A DNA stretch of 50,817 nt from Pseudobutyrivibrio sp. Lineage in GTDB: Bacteria > Bacillota > Clostridia > Lachnospirales > Lachnospiraceae. Every line of letters starts with the position of its first letter. The stretch's first letter is position 1. The notes below the pieces were generated by a model. That model did no database searches and had not been told where the DNA came from. It saw only the letters and a list, made by a program, of their open reading frames with translations. This document shows, piece by piece, positions 23,689 to 33,587 of this stretch. The translations under genes were made by a program, and so were the position numbers. The DNA lies in contig JAIKWH010000033.1 in assembly GCA_024684955.1 (NCBI GenBank), positions 1 through 50,817 on the forward strand, in the 5' to 3' direction.

Positions 23689-26142
23689 ATGAAGAGACAG
23701 ATGCCATCAACCAAAGAGATTAAGGGAGAGATAGTTTCTAGGGTAAAGAGTATGTTTCGCAAAGATTTTGAAGAAGCAACTCAGATGGAGATATACCAGG
23801 CTTGTGCAGAAGTTGTAAATGAGGTAATCATCGACAACTGGCTGGACAGCCAAAAGGCCTTTAACAAACAGGATCCTAAATGTGTTTATTACATGTCAAT
23901 GGAATTCCTGATTGGCCGAATGCTTGGAAACAATATGATTAATATGCGTGGCTACACCGAGGTTATGGATGCCTTGGATGAGTTGGGCGTAGACATTAAT
24001 CTCATTGAGGACCAGGAGCCGGATCCAGCCCTTGGAAATGGTGGTCTTGGTAGATTGGCAGCATGTTTTCTTGATTCTCTAGCCACCCTTCGATATCCAG
24101 CCTATGGCTGCGGTATTAGATACCACTATGGTATGTTCAAACAAAAAATAGAAGATGGATACCAAAAGGAGGTGCCAGATGACTGGCTCGCCACCAGGTA
24201 TCCATTTGAGTTGGAAAGACCTGAGTACCAGTTTGAGGTAAAATTTGGCGGCTGGGTTAGATACGAGGGTCAGCCAGATGGCACAACAAAATATATTCAT
24301 GAGGGATACAATTCTGTAATTGCCACTCCATATGACATGCCTATCACAGGTTTTGACAATGGAATGGTAAACACACTTATGATATGGGACGCCAGACCAA
24401 AGGAAGTCTTTAAACTGGCATCCTTTGAAAGAGGAGACTACAACAAGGCCATGGAGGACAGCAATCTGGCCAGAAACCTGACCGAGGTCCTCTATCCTAA
24501 TGACAACCATATCCAGGGCAAGGAACTGAGATTAAAGCAGCAATATTTCTTTGTATCTGCTTCTTTACAGAGGGCCATTGATAAATATCTCCGCTTCCAT
24601 CAGGACTTGCATGGATTGCCTGACAAGGTTGTATTCCAGATGAATGATACCCACCCAACCCTGACTGTGGCTGAGTTGATGCGTCTGCTTATGGACGTCC
24701 ATGGCCTAGGATGGGATGAGGCCTGGGACATTACCACCCACTGTGTGGCTTACACAAATCATACAATCATGTCTGAGGCTCTGGAAAAGTGGCCTCAGGA
24801 CATTTTTAAAAACATGCTTCCTCGTATCTATATGATAGTGGAGGAAATAAACCGCAGATTCTGCGAGGAAATCAGGGCTAAATTCCCTGGTGACGAAGAC
24901 AAGGTGGCAAGGATGGCAATCCTGGCTGACGGTCAGGTAAAAATGGCCCATATGGCTATTGCAGCCAGCTATTCAGTCAATGGTGTTGCAGCTCTTCACA
25001 CAGAGATTTTGAAGAATGTTTCTCTTCATGATTTCTATGAGATGTATCCAGAAAAGTTTAACAACAAGACTAATGGTATTACCCAGCGTAGGTTCTTGAT
25101 GCATGGCAATTACAAACTTTCTGACTGGGTTATCTCAAAGATTGGTAGAGGATGGATTACAGATCTGTCTCAGATGGAAAAACTCCTTAGGTTTGTGGAC
25201 GACAAAAAGACCTTGGATGAGTTTATGGACATCAGGCTTGATAACAAGCAGAGGCTGGCCAAATACATTATGGACCACAATGGGGTAGAGATTAATCCAA
25301 ACTCCATCTATGATGTTCAGGTAAAGCGTCTCCACGAGTACAAGAGACAGCTGCTTAACATTATTCACGTAATGTATCTCTACAACCAACTGAAAGAAAA
25401 TCCGGGTATGGATTTCTACCCTCAGACCTTTATCTTTGGAGCAAAGGCATCTGCAGGTTACGAGAATGCAAAACTCATTATCAAACTTATCAACAATGTG
25501 GCCTCTGTTGTAAACAATGACAAGTCCATTGATGGCAAGTTAAAGATTGTATTTATAGAGGATTACAGGGTATCAAACGCTGAATGGATTTTTGCAGCAG
25601 CTGATGTGTCTGAGCAGATTTCTACTGCATCAAAGGAGGCATCTGGTACTGGAAACATGAAATTCATGTTAAATGGAGCCATTACTATAGGCACTATGGA
25701 TGGAGCCAATGTGGAGATGTTTAATGAGGTTGGCCCTGATAATATGTATATTTTTGGTATGAGTTCTGACGAGGTCATTGCTCATGAAAAGAATAATGAC
25801 TACAATCCTCAGGCAGAACTGGATAACAATCCTGCATTAAAGAAGGTTTTGAATCAGATGATTAATGGCTTCTATTCCATTGACAATCCAGAATTATTCA
25901 GACCTCTTTACAATTCTTTACTGAATACAGAAAACACAGCTAGGGCAGATATGTATTTTGTTTTGAAGGATTTTGAATCCTATAGACTGGCTCATGAAAA
26001 GATTCAGGAGGCATATAGGGACAAGGACAAGTGGGCAAAGATGGCCCTCACCAATATTGGTCATGTTGGCAAATTCTCTTCAGACAGAACTATCCAGGAA
26101 TATGTGGATGATATCTGGCATCTGGACAAGCTTGAACTTTAA
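23689..26142 (+). CDS. glgP: Glycogen/maltodextrin phosphorylase
   Basis: An 817-residue GT35 phosphorylase that releases glucose-1-phosphate from alpha-1,4-glucans with phosphate. Conserved landmarks are EDQEPDPALGNGGLGRLAACFLDSLATL (from about residue 106), MNDTHPTL, TNHTIMSEALEKWP, NGITQRRFL and the PLP-binding lysine in EASGTGNMKFMLNGA (near 658). Length is typical of bacterial enzymes. The N-terminal regulatory phosphorylation region of animal enzymes is absent. It starts 16 nt after ileS with GGAGGGG before the ATG, probably in the same transcript, and is followed 14 nt later by the CPBP gene. Confidence 0.96.
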   Translation: MKRQMPSTKEIKGEIVSRVKSMFRKDFEEATQMEIYQACAEVVNEVIIDNWLDSQKAFNKQDPKCVYYMSMEFLIGRMLGNNMINMRGYTEVMDALDELGVDINLIEDQEPDPALGNGGLGRLAACFLDSLATLRYPAYGCGIRYHYGMFKQKIEDGYQKEVPDDWLATRYPFELERPEYQFEVKFGGWVRYEGQPDGTTKYIHEGYNSVIATPYDMPITGFDNGMVNTLMIWDARPKEVFKLASFERGDYNKAMEDSNLARNLTEVLYPNDNHIQGKELRLKQQYFFVSASLQRAIDKYLRFHQDLHGLPDKVVFQMNDTHPTLTVAELMRLLMDVHGLGWDEAWDITTHCVAYTNHTIMSEALEKWPQDIFKNMLPRIYMIVEEINRRFCEEIRAKFPGDEDKVARMAILADGQVKMAHMAIAASYSVNGVAALHTEILKNVSLHDFYEMYPEKFNNKTNGITQRRFLMHGNYKLSDWVISKIGRGWITDLSQMEKLLRFVDDKKTLDEFMDIRLDNKQRLAKYIMDHNGVEINPNSIYDVQVKRLHEYKRQLLNIIHVMYLYNQLKENPGMDFYPQTFIFGAKASAGYENAKLIIKLINNVASVVNNDKSIDGKLKIVFIEDYRVSNAEWIFAAADVSEQISTASKEASGTGNMKFMLNGAITIGTMDGANVEMFNEVGPDNMYIFGMSSDEVIAHEKNNDYNPQAELDNNPALKKVLNQMINGFYSIDNPELFRPLYNSLLNTENTARADMYFVLKDFESYRLAHEKIQEAYRDKDKWAKMALTNIGHVGKFSSDRTIQEYVDDIWHLDKLEL

Positions 26143-26156
26143 TTTTGGAGAAAACA

Positions 26157-27041
26157 ATGGACAGGCAAAAAAACGAAAGACTACAATACATATTTTGGAT
26201 TTTTCTTCCAATACTAATTAACTTTGCTATTCAATTATATATAGGCATGGTGGAAAGCGGATACTTTACCCTAAAGGCTATTAGTCAATATGACGGGGGA
26301 GGGTATGAGGGGCTCCTGGAAAAGGTTGCCCAGTTGGCACTTTCTCAGGAGGCCAACAATATTACATACATGTCATACCCAATTGCTGCTCTTTTGATTT
26401 TTATACCTATTTATTTTAAAAAATTTAGGGAAGACAAGAGACCAATCATCAAGGGTGCATCAGATTATCTACCTGCAACCATGGCCGGTATTGTACTTTT
26501 TACAATTGGTGCCCAGTATGCATGCACATATATTATGAGTGCTGTAGGTACAGCAGTTCCTAGCTGGCTCCAAGAGTATGAGGAATTGATAGAGACTGCA
26601 GGCATTGGAAATGATATGTCTATTATAATGGGAGTATATGCGGTGGTCCTGGCCCCTATACTGGAGGAACTTACCTTTAGAGGTATCACAATGAAGGCCG
26701 CCAGCAAAGTAATGCCAGCCTATGCAGCGATTATTGTTCAGGCCCTTTTGTTTGGTGCATACCATATGAATCCCCTCCAGGGAATATATGCTTTTGCCCT
26801 GGGAGCAGGCCTAGGTTATGTAATGTACCGCTATGACAATTTGCTTATTACAATTTGCATTCATATGCTGTTTAACATGATAGGATCCTTTGGAGTTGAT
26901 TTCTTGCCAATGGGAGGAGATACTTTGCTATCCTTCTTTATGTGGACACTGGGATCTTTGATTATTACCTACCTGGGTATTCTCCTTTTATCAAAGGGAG
27001 CGCCAAGGGTTAATATTTCAAAAGAAAGTGCCGATATATAA
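26157..27041 (+). CDS. CPBP-family intramembrane metalloprotease
   Basis: A 294-residue polytopic membrane protein of the CPBP/Abi (CAAX protease-like) family. Motif 1 EELTFRG (near 171), motif 2 (FGAYHMNPLQG, His near 205) and motif 3 (HMLFNMIG, His near 241) supply the expected catalytic Glu and His residues. About eight membrane segments are visible. A TTG 12 nt upstream is in frame, but its GGAG is the natural ribosome binding site for the ATG used here. Roles in the family range from peptide maturation to bacteriocin self-immunity; no bacteriocin gene is seen nearby. Confidence 0.88.
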   Translation: MDRQKNERLQYIFWIFLPILINFAIQLYIGMVESGYFTLKAISQYDGGGYEGLLEKVAQLALSQEANNITYMSYPIAALLIFIPIYFKKFREDKRPIIKGASDYLPATMAGIVLFTIGAQYACTYIMSAVGTAVPSWLQEYEELIETAGIGNDMSIIMGVYAVVLAPILEELTFRGITMKAASKVMPAYAAIIVQALLFGAYHMNPLQGIYAFALGAGLGYVMYRYDNLLITICIHMLFNMIGSFGVDFLPMGGDTLLSFFMWTLGSLIITYLGILLLSKGAPRVNISKESADI

Positions 27042-27055
27042 AACGCACGGATGAC

Positions 27056-27101
27056 GAATCAAGAGGACCAGGAGGACAACTCCTGGTCCTTTTCTTGATT
27101 C
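27056..27101 (+). terminator. Long intrinsic terminator
   Basis: GGACCAGGAG (27064-27073) and CTCCTGGTCC (27079-27088) form the core stem. Flanking GAATCAAGA and CTTGATTC can extend it beyond the TTTT run. It ends the ileS-glgP-CPBP transcript. Confidence 0.92.
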
Positions 27102-27155
27102 TAGGGAAATGGACTTCCTATAAATTATCAATTTTATTTATAGGAGGAAAGCGAA

Positions 27156-28235
27156 ATGAAAATTTCAAACTCTGAGGTCGCCATGACCTCGCAAGCCAGG
27201 TATCAAAACCTGACTAAGGTGAAACTCCAAGCGGAGATGACACCAAAATTCACCCTGGACAATCTAAAATTCATAGTGGATGAACCCAAGGAGGAAAAGA
27301 CTGTAGAAAAAGGTCGGTCTACAGACCCCATTGGAAATTCAGAAGGGGACATTATGTCATCCATGAATTATGCCCTGGGCTCAAAGGGTGAGGTCCAGGA
27401 AGTGGGGGAGCCTGTTAGCGAAGTAAACAAGGCTGCAAACAAAAAGATAAGGCTGGAAACCATGTCCTATCTGATTAGGATGCTCCTGTGGAGAAAAATC
27501 CTGGGAGAGGACACAGACTTTGACCAAATTTTTGGAGAGATGATGGGTGGCACTGGCTCTGGAGGAGGCTATATGGAAACCACCACAGCCAGCTATGAGC
27601 ACTACAGTTCTCAAAGTCTGGTATTTGAATCCTCAGGCACAGCAGTCCTGGAGGATGGACGAGAATTGTCCTTCAATTATTCCTTTGCCATGTCGGAAAC
27701 CCTCTATGAAAAGACGGAGATTACTTCCACCAGGTTTAGGAACTACATAGACCCACTGGTGGTCAATTTGTCTGGCAATCCTACATCTATTTCAGACCAG
27801 TCATTTTATTTTGATCTAGATGGAGATGGCATGGAGGAAGACCTGGCAAGGCTGGGGCTGGGGTCAGGATTTTTGGCCTTTGACAGGGACGAGAGCGGCG
27901 ATATAGAAAACGGCCTGGAACTGTTTGGACCAAGTACAGGAGACGGCTTTAAGGAACTGGCAGGATTTGATTTGGACCGCAACGGTTGGATTGATGAGAA
28001 TGATGAGATCTTTGATAAACTAAGAATTCTCACCATAAACGAGGAGGGGCAAAAGGAACTGTACGGCCTAAAGGAATCTGATGTGGGAGCCATCTACCTA
28101 GGCAGAATCGGAACATTTTTCGACCACCACGACAATGACCACAATTCCTTGGCCCAGACAAAGGAGTCTGGCATATTCTTGCGGGAAAGCGATGGCAGCG
28201 CAGGGGGAGTATCACATGTAGATTTTGCCACCTGA
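27156..28235 (+). CDS. Calcium-loop (RTX-associated domain-like) protein without signal peptide
   Basis: A 359-residue protein. The C-terminal half has three Asp-rich loops of calcium-binding type: DLDGDGMEE (near 223), FDRDESGDIENGLELFG (242-258) and FDLDRNGWIDENDE (270-283). Their order and the ELFG...GF.EL.. spacing match a domain found in large RTX-type secreted proteins (FDLDGDG...DRNGNG..D...ELFG). The N-terminal ~200 residues are charged and low in recognisable features, with a Gly-rich GGTGSGGGY near 130-138. There is no signal peptide or membrane segment, so export, if any, uses another route. GGAGGAAAG precedes the ATG. Function unknown. Confidence 0.75.
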   Translation: MKISNSEVAMTSQARYQNLTKVKLQAEMTPKFTLDNLKFIVDEPKEEKTVEKGRSTDPIGNSEGDIMSSMNYALGSKGEVQEVGEPVSEVNKAANKKIRLETMSYLIRMLLWRKILGEDTDFDQIFGEMMGGTGSGGGYMETTTASYEHYSSQSLVFESSGTAVLEDGRELSFNYSFAMSETLYEKTEITSTRFRNYIDPLVVNLSGNPTSISDQSFYFDLDGDGMEEDLARLGLGSGFLAFDRDESGDIENGLELFGPSTGDGFKELAGFDLDRNGWIDENDEIFDKLRILTINEEGQKELYGLKESDVGAIYLGRIGTFFDHHDNDHNSLAQTKESGIFLRESDGSAGGVSHVDFAT

Positions 28236-28278
28236 GTTGGTTATAATATTGTCTTGAGAAGGAAATCAGGGCGGTATT

Positions 28279-29322
28279 ATGAAAAGAATTGGTGATAAAT
28301 TTAAATCAAGAAACAACAGCGCATTTGTCATACTGGCAGCTTGTGCTGTTGTTTTTATGTTTATAGCCACCCTTTTTAGCGTATTTATATACGGGCAGAG
28401 GATGACAGAGGCGGCTAATCTTTTGGATGAATCTGAATATAGTGAATACGATTCCTATGTTATTATGATTTCCTCAGATGATTCTGCAGACTTTTGGAAA
28501 CAGGTATATAAATCAGCCTACACATACGGACAGCAAAACGGGGTATATGTGGACCTGATCTCAGACAATACCAACTTGGATTATTCTAAGCAGGACCTGA
28601 TAAAAATGGCGGTGGAGTCTAGGCCAGACTGTATATTTTTGGAGGGGGATGATTCTCCAGAGACCATCAGCCTCATGTCAGAGGCCAGGAATGCGGGCAT
28701 CACAGTTATAGCCCTGCAAACTGATGTGGCCACCGACGCCAGAGTGTCCTACATATCTGCCAACAATTACACCATGGCCACCCTATATGCCCAGGCCCTC
28801 CTGTCAGTTTTAAATGACGGGGACCAGGTAATGTTTATCCAGGGGCCAGAGGTAAATGCCGCTGATGCAGCAGCCCTCATCGCCAATGTGCAGGAACAGG
28901 TTGTGGCAGCAGACCTAAATGTCCAACCTACCTTTGAACTGAGGGCAGTTGATAGCAAGGACGCCTTTGCCACAGAGGAGTATGTGCAAAACCTTTTCAA
29001 AGAAAATGATTTGGGCCAGGTGATTATCTGCCTGGACGAATTGTCTACCACCAGAGTTTATCAGTCTATGATTGACTACAATAAAGTTGGTACCATAAAA
29101 CTTTTGGGATATTACCAGTCGGACACAATCCTTACTGGAATTAAGCAGAGAGTTATTGAAAGCACTGTTACAGTAGATGCTACAAATATTGGTGTGTCAG
29201 CTGTCAACGCCTATATGGAATACAGGGACACAGGCTACGTTTCTGACTATATCAGCGTGGAGCCTAGCATCATAAATGCTGACAATGTAAATGAATATAT
29301 AAGGGGGGATGGAAATGAGTAG
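28279..29322 (+). CDS. Membrane-anchored sugar-binding-like sensor protein (XylFII-like)
   Basis: A 347-residue type-1 periplasmic-binding-fold protein. The uncleaved N-terminal helix (14-39, FVILAACAVVFMFIATLFSV) lacks a lipobox, so the binding domain is tethered outside by a membrane helix. The fold is shown by SYVIMISSDDSADFWKQV, PDCIFLEGDDSPETISLMSEARNAGITVIAL and the hinge/second lobe QVIICLDELSTTRVYQ. The kinase gene overlaps its end and a YesN-like regulator follows. This is the order of the XylFII-LytS-YesN three-component systems of clostridia, in which the binding protein senses xylose through the kinase. The ligand here is unknown. Confidence 0.83.
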   Translation: MKRIGDKFKSRNNSAFVILAACAVVFMFIATLFSVFIYGQRMTEAANLLDESEYSEYDSYVIMISSDDSADFWKQVYKSAYTYGQQNGVYVDLISDNTNLDYSKQDLIKMAVESRPDCIFLEGDDSPETISLMSEARNAGITVIALQTDVATDARVSYISANNYTMATLYAQALLSVLNDGDQVMFIQGPEVNAADAAALIANVQEQVVAADLNVQPTFELRAVDSKDAFATEEYVQNLFKENDLGQVIICLDELSTTRVYQSMIDYNKVGTIKLLGYYQSDTILTGIKQRVIESTVTVDATNIGVSAVNAYMEYRDTGYVSDYISVEPSIINADNVNEYIRGDGNE

Positions 29323-30823
29323 GATCTTTTTTGGATTGTCCATGTCCCTGAGAAAGAAGATGATTTTAGCCTTTTGTCTACCTACCATCTTCCTGTTTTT
29401 TATAAATTACATGCTGTACATGTCCACCAGCAGAATGATGAATTCTCTGGACAGGGTGTACGCATCAAACGAATCTCTCACCAATCTGTCCGACACCTTG
29501 GACAAGGTCCAAAGCGCCATGAATGGCTACCTGGATACCAAGACCTCAGATTCTCTAAAGCAGTACTATATGTGCGAGCAGGACTACAGGGATCTGGTTA
29601 TGGATCTGGAGGATTCCAAGTACAATAACCACTACAAGGTCATGGAGAGAAATATCAGAAGCATGTCCTTCAATTACCTGTCTCTTACCAACCAGGCAGT
29701 GGAGAGTAAGAGAGGTGGTAATGCAGAAAAATATAAAAACTTTTTTGAGGAGGCATCTGTCCTCCACGGATACATATACGACAATATATACGCATTAAAC
29801 AGCGAGCAATTTATAGACAACTCAAAGTCCTACGGAGCGGTTATGTCTGCCCTTACATCCCTAGAGCAGATTAACATGGTTACCATGATTATTATTGGGG
29901 TGGCAAACCTGCTTTTTGTAGTTTTAATTGCCTCCACAATCACGGAGCCACTAATCAGGCTTTCAAATACAGCCAACAAGGTCTCCAAGGGAGATTTCAA
30001 CGTAGAGTTATTGCCGGAAAATGGCAATGATGAGGTGGGGGTCGTTACCAGAGCCTTTAACAAAATGATTGTAAGTATCAAGGCCTACATCAAGCAGATT
30101 ACAGAATCCATGGAAGTGGAGCGCAAGATGAAGGAAAATGAGCTGATGATGGAGAATCATATTAAGGATGCGGAACTGAAATATCTCCAGGCCCAAATCA
30201 ATCCTCATTTCCTTTTTAACACCCTTAATGCCGGGGCCCAACTGGCCATGATGGAGGGGGCTGACAAGACTTCCAACTACATGCTTAGGGTGGCAGAATT
30301 CTTTAGGTACAACATCAAGAAAAACAAGGATGTGGTATCCCTAAAAGAAGAAATAGAACTGGTAGATATCTACATTTATATTATTAATGTCCGCTTTGCA
30401 GGAGAGATTAGTTTTACCAAAAAAATTAGTTCAGAGGACCTGCTGGACATTCAGATACCAAGTATGATTCTCCAGCCAATAGTTGAGAATTCTATTAATT
30501 ATGGAATCAGAGACATAGATTGGAAGAAAAAGATTGAACTATCCGTCTATGAATTAAATGAATATATATGTGTCAGCATCAAGGATAATGGAATCGGCAT
30601 GAGTCAGGAGACTATTACCAAGGTGCTGGAGGGCAACTATCAAAGCGACCCTAAAAAGAGGGGGTCAAATGGAGTTGGTTTGGACAACTGCATTGAGCGC
30701 TTAAATATTTTCTATGAGAGCGATGACATTTTGGATATTATCTCAGAGGGAGAAAACAAGGGCACGGAGACAATTCTCTATTTGCCAAAGGCTGCCACAA
30801 CAAGGGGTTTAAAAGATGTATAA
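29315..30823 (+). CDS. LytS/YesM-like sensor histidine kinase
   Basis: A 502-residue membrane kinase. TM1 spans ~15-36 and TM2 ~188-212; between them is a ~150-residue helical extracellular domain. A HAMP domain follows (STITEPLIRLSNTANKVSKG), then the His_kinase domain with phospho-accepting His298 in AQINPHFLFNTLN, and an HATPase domain ending in GSNGVGLDNCIERL. The ATG at 29309 has its GGGGGG immediately adjacent, so the start two codons later, at proper spacing, is preferred; it overlaps the preceding gene by 8 nt. It probably receives the sugar signal from the tethered binding protein and phosphorylates the next gene's product. Confidence 0.9.
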   Translation: MSRIFFGLSMSLRKKMILAFCLPTIFLFFINYMLYMSTSRMMNSLDRVYASNESLTNLSDTLDKVQSAMNGYLDTKTSDSLKQYYMCEQDYRDLVMDLEDSKYNNHYKVMERNIRSMSFNYLSLTNQAVESKRGGNAEKYKNFFEEASVLHGYIYDNIYALNSEQFIDNSKSYGAVMSALTSLEQINMVTMIIIGVANLLFVVLIASTITEPLIRLSNTANKVSKGDFNVELLPENGNDEVGVVTRAFNKMIVSIKAYIKQITESMEVERKMKENELMMENHIKDAELKYLQAQINPHFLFNTLNAGAQLAMMEGADKTSNYMLRVAEFFRYNIKKNKDVVSLKEEIELVDIYIYIINVRFAGEISFTKKISSEDLLDIQIPSMILQPIVENSINYGIRDIDWKKKIELSVYELNEYICVSIKDNGIGMSQETITKVLEGNYQSDPKKRGSNGVGLDNCIERLNIFYESDDILDIISEGENKGTETILYLPKAATTRGLKDV

Positions 30824-32411
30824 GATAATGTTAGCTGATGATGAGGGAATAGTTATTGATTCCCTAAAATTTATAATAGAAAAAGAATTTGGCAGTAAGT
30901 GCGAAATCAGAACAGCCAAGACAGGCCGTCAGGTTATAGAGTTGGCTGAGGAGTTTTTGCCAGACATTGCCTTTATGGACATACAGATGCCTGGAATAAA
31001 CGGCATCGAGGCCATGAGGGAAATCAGGAAAACCAACAGCCATGTGGTTTTCATTGTAATGACTGCCTACGACAAATTCGACTATGCCAAGGAGGCAATC
31101 TCTCTGGGGGTTTTGGATTATCTCAACAAACCTGTCAGCAAGGATGCTATCTTGGATATTCTATCAAAGGCTATGAATATTATTGACGGAGAGAGAACTA
31201 AAAGAAGCGATGATTTAAAGGTCAAGGAAAAACTAGAGACGGTAGTCCCTATTATTGAAAACGGACTGATTCAGGACCTGCTTTTCAAAGAGTTCTTTAA
31301 GGAGGACATAGACAATTACAAGTCCTTGCTGGGCATAGAGGCTGAGTATGGATACATGGCCTGCATGGTCTTTGGTAGAGAATTGGTGGGCAACTACATG
31401 ACTAGTGCTGTTGCTGCATCTATCCAGGCCCAGACTGCCTACAGGGAGATCCATACTATAACCGAGGATTACATCAAGGGAATTATGGGTGCGGTTATGT
31501 CAAATAAGATACCTATTCTCATTCCTAGTGACAGCCCTACCCTGTCATACAATGACAGAAATGACATGGTGCAAAACGCCAGAGCCCTCTGCCGCAAGCT
31601 GGCAGACAGGTTTGATATGGATTTTAGAGTGGGATTTGGCTCGGTAAAGCCTCTGGACAAAATGGCTGAGTCATACCAGGAGGCCAACACAATTTTGGTC
31701 CAGACCACCAACCACGTGGCCCACATAGACGACATGCCTATGACAGTCCAATACGAGGAAAACTATCCAAAGGACCTGGAGAACAGGCTCTTTGCAGAGA
31801 TAGAACTGGGCAACACCAAGGAGGCGGTGACATTGGCCCAGGCCTTCTTTGATTGGATGCTGGATAATTATGCCAACGACAATGACAGCGTCAGATTAAA
31901 GGCTTTGGAATTTGTCCTTTGGGCAGAGCATGTGGCCTATGAAAAGGCAGGCCGACTCTATGAGTTTAAAAGCAGGGCCAATTACCTGTCAGAACTTATG
32001 AGCCTTGCTGATTTTACTTCTATGAAAAGTTGGTTTATAGAAAAGATTCAAAATGCAGCAGCATCGGTTTCCTCCAGACAGGAAAAGCAGTCTATGAGCG
32101 CCGTCAACAAGGCCAAGCAATACATAGACGAGAATTATATGAAGGAACTTACGCTGGATGATGTTTCCAGGGTGGTTAACATCAGTTCCTACTACTTCTC
32201 AAAGTTGTTTAAGGAGGAGACAGGGGAAAATTTTATTGATTATCTCACCAAACTTAGAATAGATTCTGCCAAGGAGTTGCTAAAGAATACTAACAAATCT
32301 ATGAAGGAGATTTCTGCAGAGGTTGGATACTCAGATCCAAATTACTTCTCCAGAAACTTTAAAAAATATACAGGCAAGACGCCTACAGAATATGCAAAGA
32401 ATGAACCATAG
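30816..32411 (+). CDS. YesN-like AraC-type response regulator
   Basis: A 531-residue regulator. The receiver domain has acidic residues Asp8-Asp9, phosphorylatable Asp55 (AFMDIQMPG) and LNKPVSK. A ~290-residue linker of the YesN type follows. The C-terminal ~100 residues form an AraC double helix-turn-helix (MKELTLDDVSRVVNISSYYFSKLFK; GYSDPNYFSRNFKKYTGKTP). It overlaps the kinase gene by 8 nt. It most likely activates the adjacent transport genes; the 20-nt-spaced direct repeat at 33588-33617 is a suitable AraC-type target. Confidence 0.92.
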   Translation: MYKIMLADDEGIVIDSLKFIIEKEFGSKCEIRTAKTGRQVIELAEEFLPDIAFMDIQMPGINGIEAMREIRKTNSHVVFIVMTAYDKFDYAKEAISLGVLDYLNKPVSKDAILDILSKAMNIIDGERTKRSDDLKVKEKLETVVPIIENGLIQDLLFKEFFKEDIDNYKSLLGIEAEYGYMACMVFGRELVGNYMTSAVAASIQAQTAYREIHTITEDYIKGIMGAVMSNKIPILIPSDSPTLSYNDRNDMVQNARALCRKLADRFDMDFRVGFGSVKPLDKMAESYQEANTILVQTTNHVAHIDDMPMTVQYEENYPKDLENRLFAEIELGNTKEAVTLAQAFFDWMLDNYANDNDSVRLKALEFVLWAEHVAYEKAGRLYEFKSRANYLSELMSLADFTSMKSWFIEKIQNAAASVSSRQEKQSMSAVNKAKQYIDENYMKELTLDDVSRVVNISSYYFSKLFKEETGENFIDYLTKLRIDSAKELLKNTNKSMKEISAEVGYSDPNYFSRNFKKYTGKTPTEYAKNEP

Positions 32412-32431
32412 GACAAAGTTGGGGTGACTGA

Positions 32432-33505
32432 ATGAAAAGATTGAGAAGGTTTATTGGTGCGGGTCTGATGACCTGTCTCATGCTGACGGGCTGTGGCCAG
32501 AGCATTGACACAGAAAATATCCAAGATGTGGAGAATGGGGACTCTATTGAAATTGGTATGTCTTTTGATTCCTTTGTCATTGAGAGATGGCAAAAGGACA
32601 GGGACGTGTTTGTATCAACTGCATCGGCTCTAGGGGCATCGGTAAATGTACAAAATGCCAGCGGTGATGTGGACAAACAAATAGAACAAATCAGGTATCT
32701 CATAGACAGGGATGTGGATTGTCTGGTTATTATTCCTATTGATTCCGGAGCCTTATCTGAGGTGGTAAAGGAGGCAAAGGAAAAGGACATTCCTATTGTT
32801 TCCTACGACAGATTGATTAATCAGGGGGACACGGATCTCTATATCTCTTTTGACAATAAGTCTGTAGGCCAGATGATGGCCAGGGCCCTGATAGATGCTG
32901 GGGCGACCAAGGTGGTAAAAATATGCGGACCTACCACCGACAGCAATGTGGCGGCGGTGGATGAGGGCTTTGATGACCTCGTAGAGTCAGCAAATATTCA
33001 GGTACTAGACACCTATCACTGCGATGGATGGAAGGCAGAATTGGGCGGTGCCTATGTATATGACAATATAGAAACCATCAGGGAGGCCGACGGCATCATG
33101 TGTGGAAATGATGATGTGGCAGCCTCCGTAATAAGAGCACTGGCTGTTAGCCAACTGGCTGGAGTGATTCCGGTGGTGGGACAGGATGCAGATTTGATTG
33201 CCTGCCAGCACATTGTGGAGGGGACCCAGACCATGACAGTTTACAAGCCTGTGGGCAAGTTGGCAGAGCAGGCAGCCCAACTGTCAGTTGCCCTGGCCAA
33301 GGGAGAAAAACTGGACATAGACAATACTATCTATGATGGCTTAAACGACGTGCCATATGTGGCTGTTGAGCCTATAGTGGTAAACAGAAACAACATAGAT
33401 TCTGTTGTCATCGAGGGAGGATATCACGCAAGAGAGGATGTATATCTAAATGTAGGAGAAACTCAGCAAGACGTGGAAAATACAGAACTTTTGCCTGAAG
33501 AATAG
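32432..33505 (+). CDS. XylF-like sugar-binding lipoprotein
   Basis: A 357-residue type-1 periplasmic binding protein with a lipoprotein signal: MKRLRRFIGA, a short hydrophobic stretch and lipobox LTGC (Cys21). The mature domain has features of XylF: SFVIERWQKDRDVF near 52, DCLVIIPIDSGALSEVVKEA, IPIVSYDRLI and VVGQDADLIACQHIVEGTQTMTV. It follows the regulator gene by 20 nt, so it is transcribed with the sensor genes and not with the transporter, and a strong terminator closes the unit. It may feed ligand to the sensor, or be a second binding protein for the transporter. Confidence 0.88.
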   Translation: MKRLRRFIGAGLMTCLMLTGCGQSIDTENIQDVENGDSIEIGMSFDSFVIERWQKDRDVFVSTASALGASVNVQNASGDVDKQIEQIRYLIDRDVDCLVIIPIDSGALSEVVKEAKEKDIPIVSYDRLINQGDTDLYISFDNKSVGQMMARALIDAGATKVVKICGPTTDSNVAAVDEGFDDLVESANIQVLDTYHCDGWKAELGGAYVYDNIETIREADGIMCGNDDVAASVIRALAVSQLAGVIPVVGQDADLIACQHIVEGTQTMTVYKPVGKLAEQAAQLSVALAKGEKLDIDNTIYDGLNDVPYVAVEPIVVNRNNIDSVVIEGGYHAREDVYLNVGETQQDVENTELLPEE

Positions 33506-33528
33506 CATAATATTGCGGGGAAAATAAT

Positions 33529-33563
33529 AGGCTAGCACAAATTTGTGCTAGCCTTATTTTTTT
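33529..33563 (+). terminator. Intrinsic terminator of the sensor operon
   Basis: A 26-bp perfect palindrome (33529-33554; half-site AGGCTAGCACAAA) is followed by TATTTTTTTG. It separates sensor genes from the main transport operon. Confidence 0.93.
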
Positions 33564-33587
33564 GTCCTAGTAGACTTAGACAAAATA

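Noticed and set aside
26157..27041. Abi-type phage defence gene
   Set aside because: The protein is of the CPBP family once called Abi, but no phage-defence, toxin or bacteriocin gene is nearby; it is left as a membrane protease.
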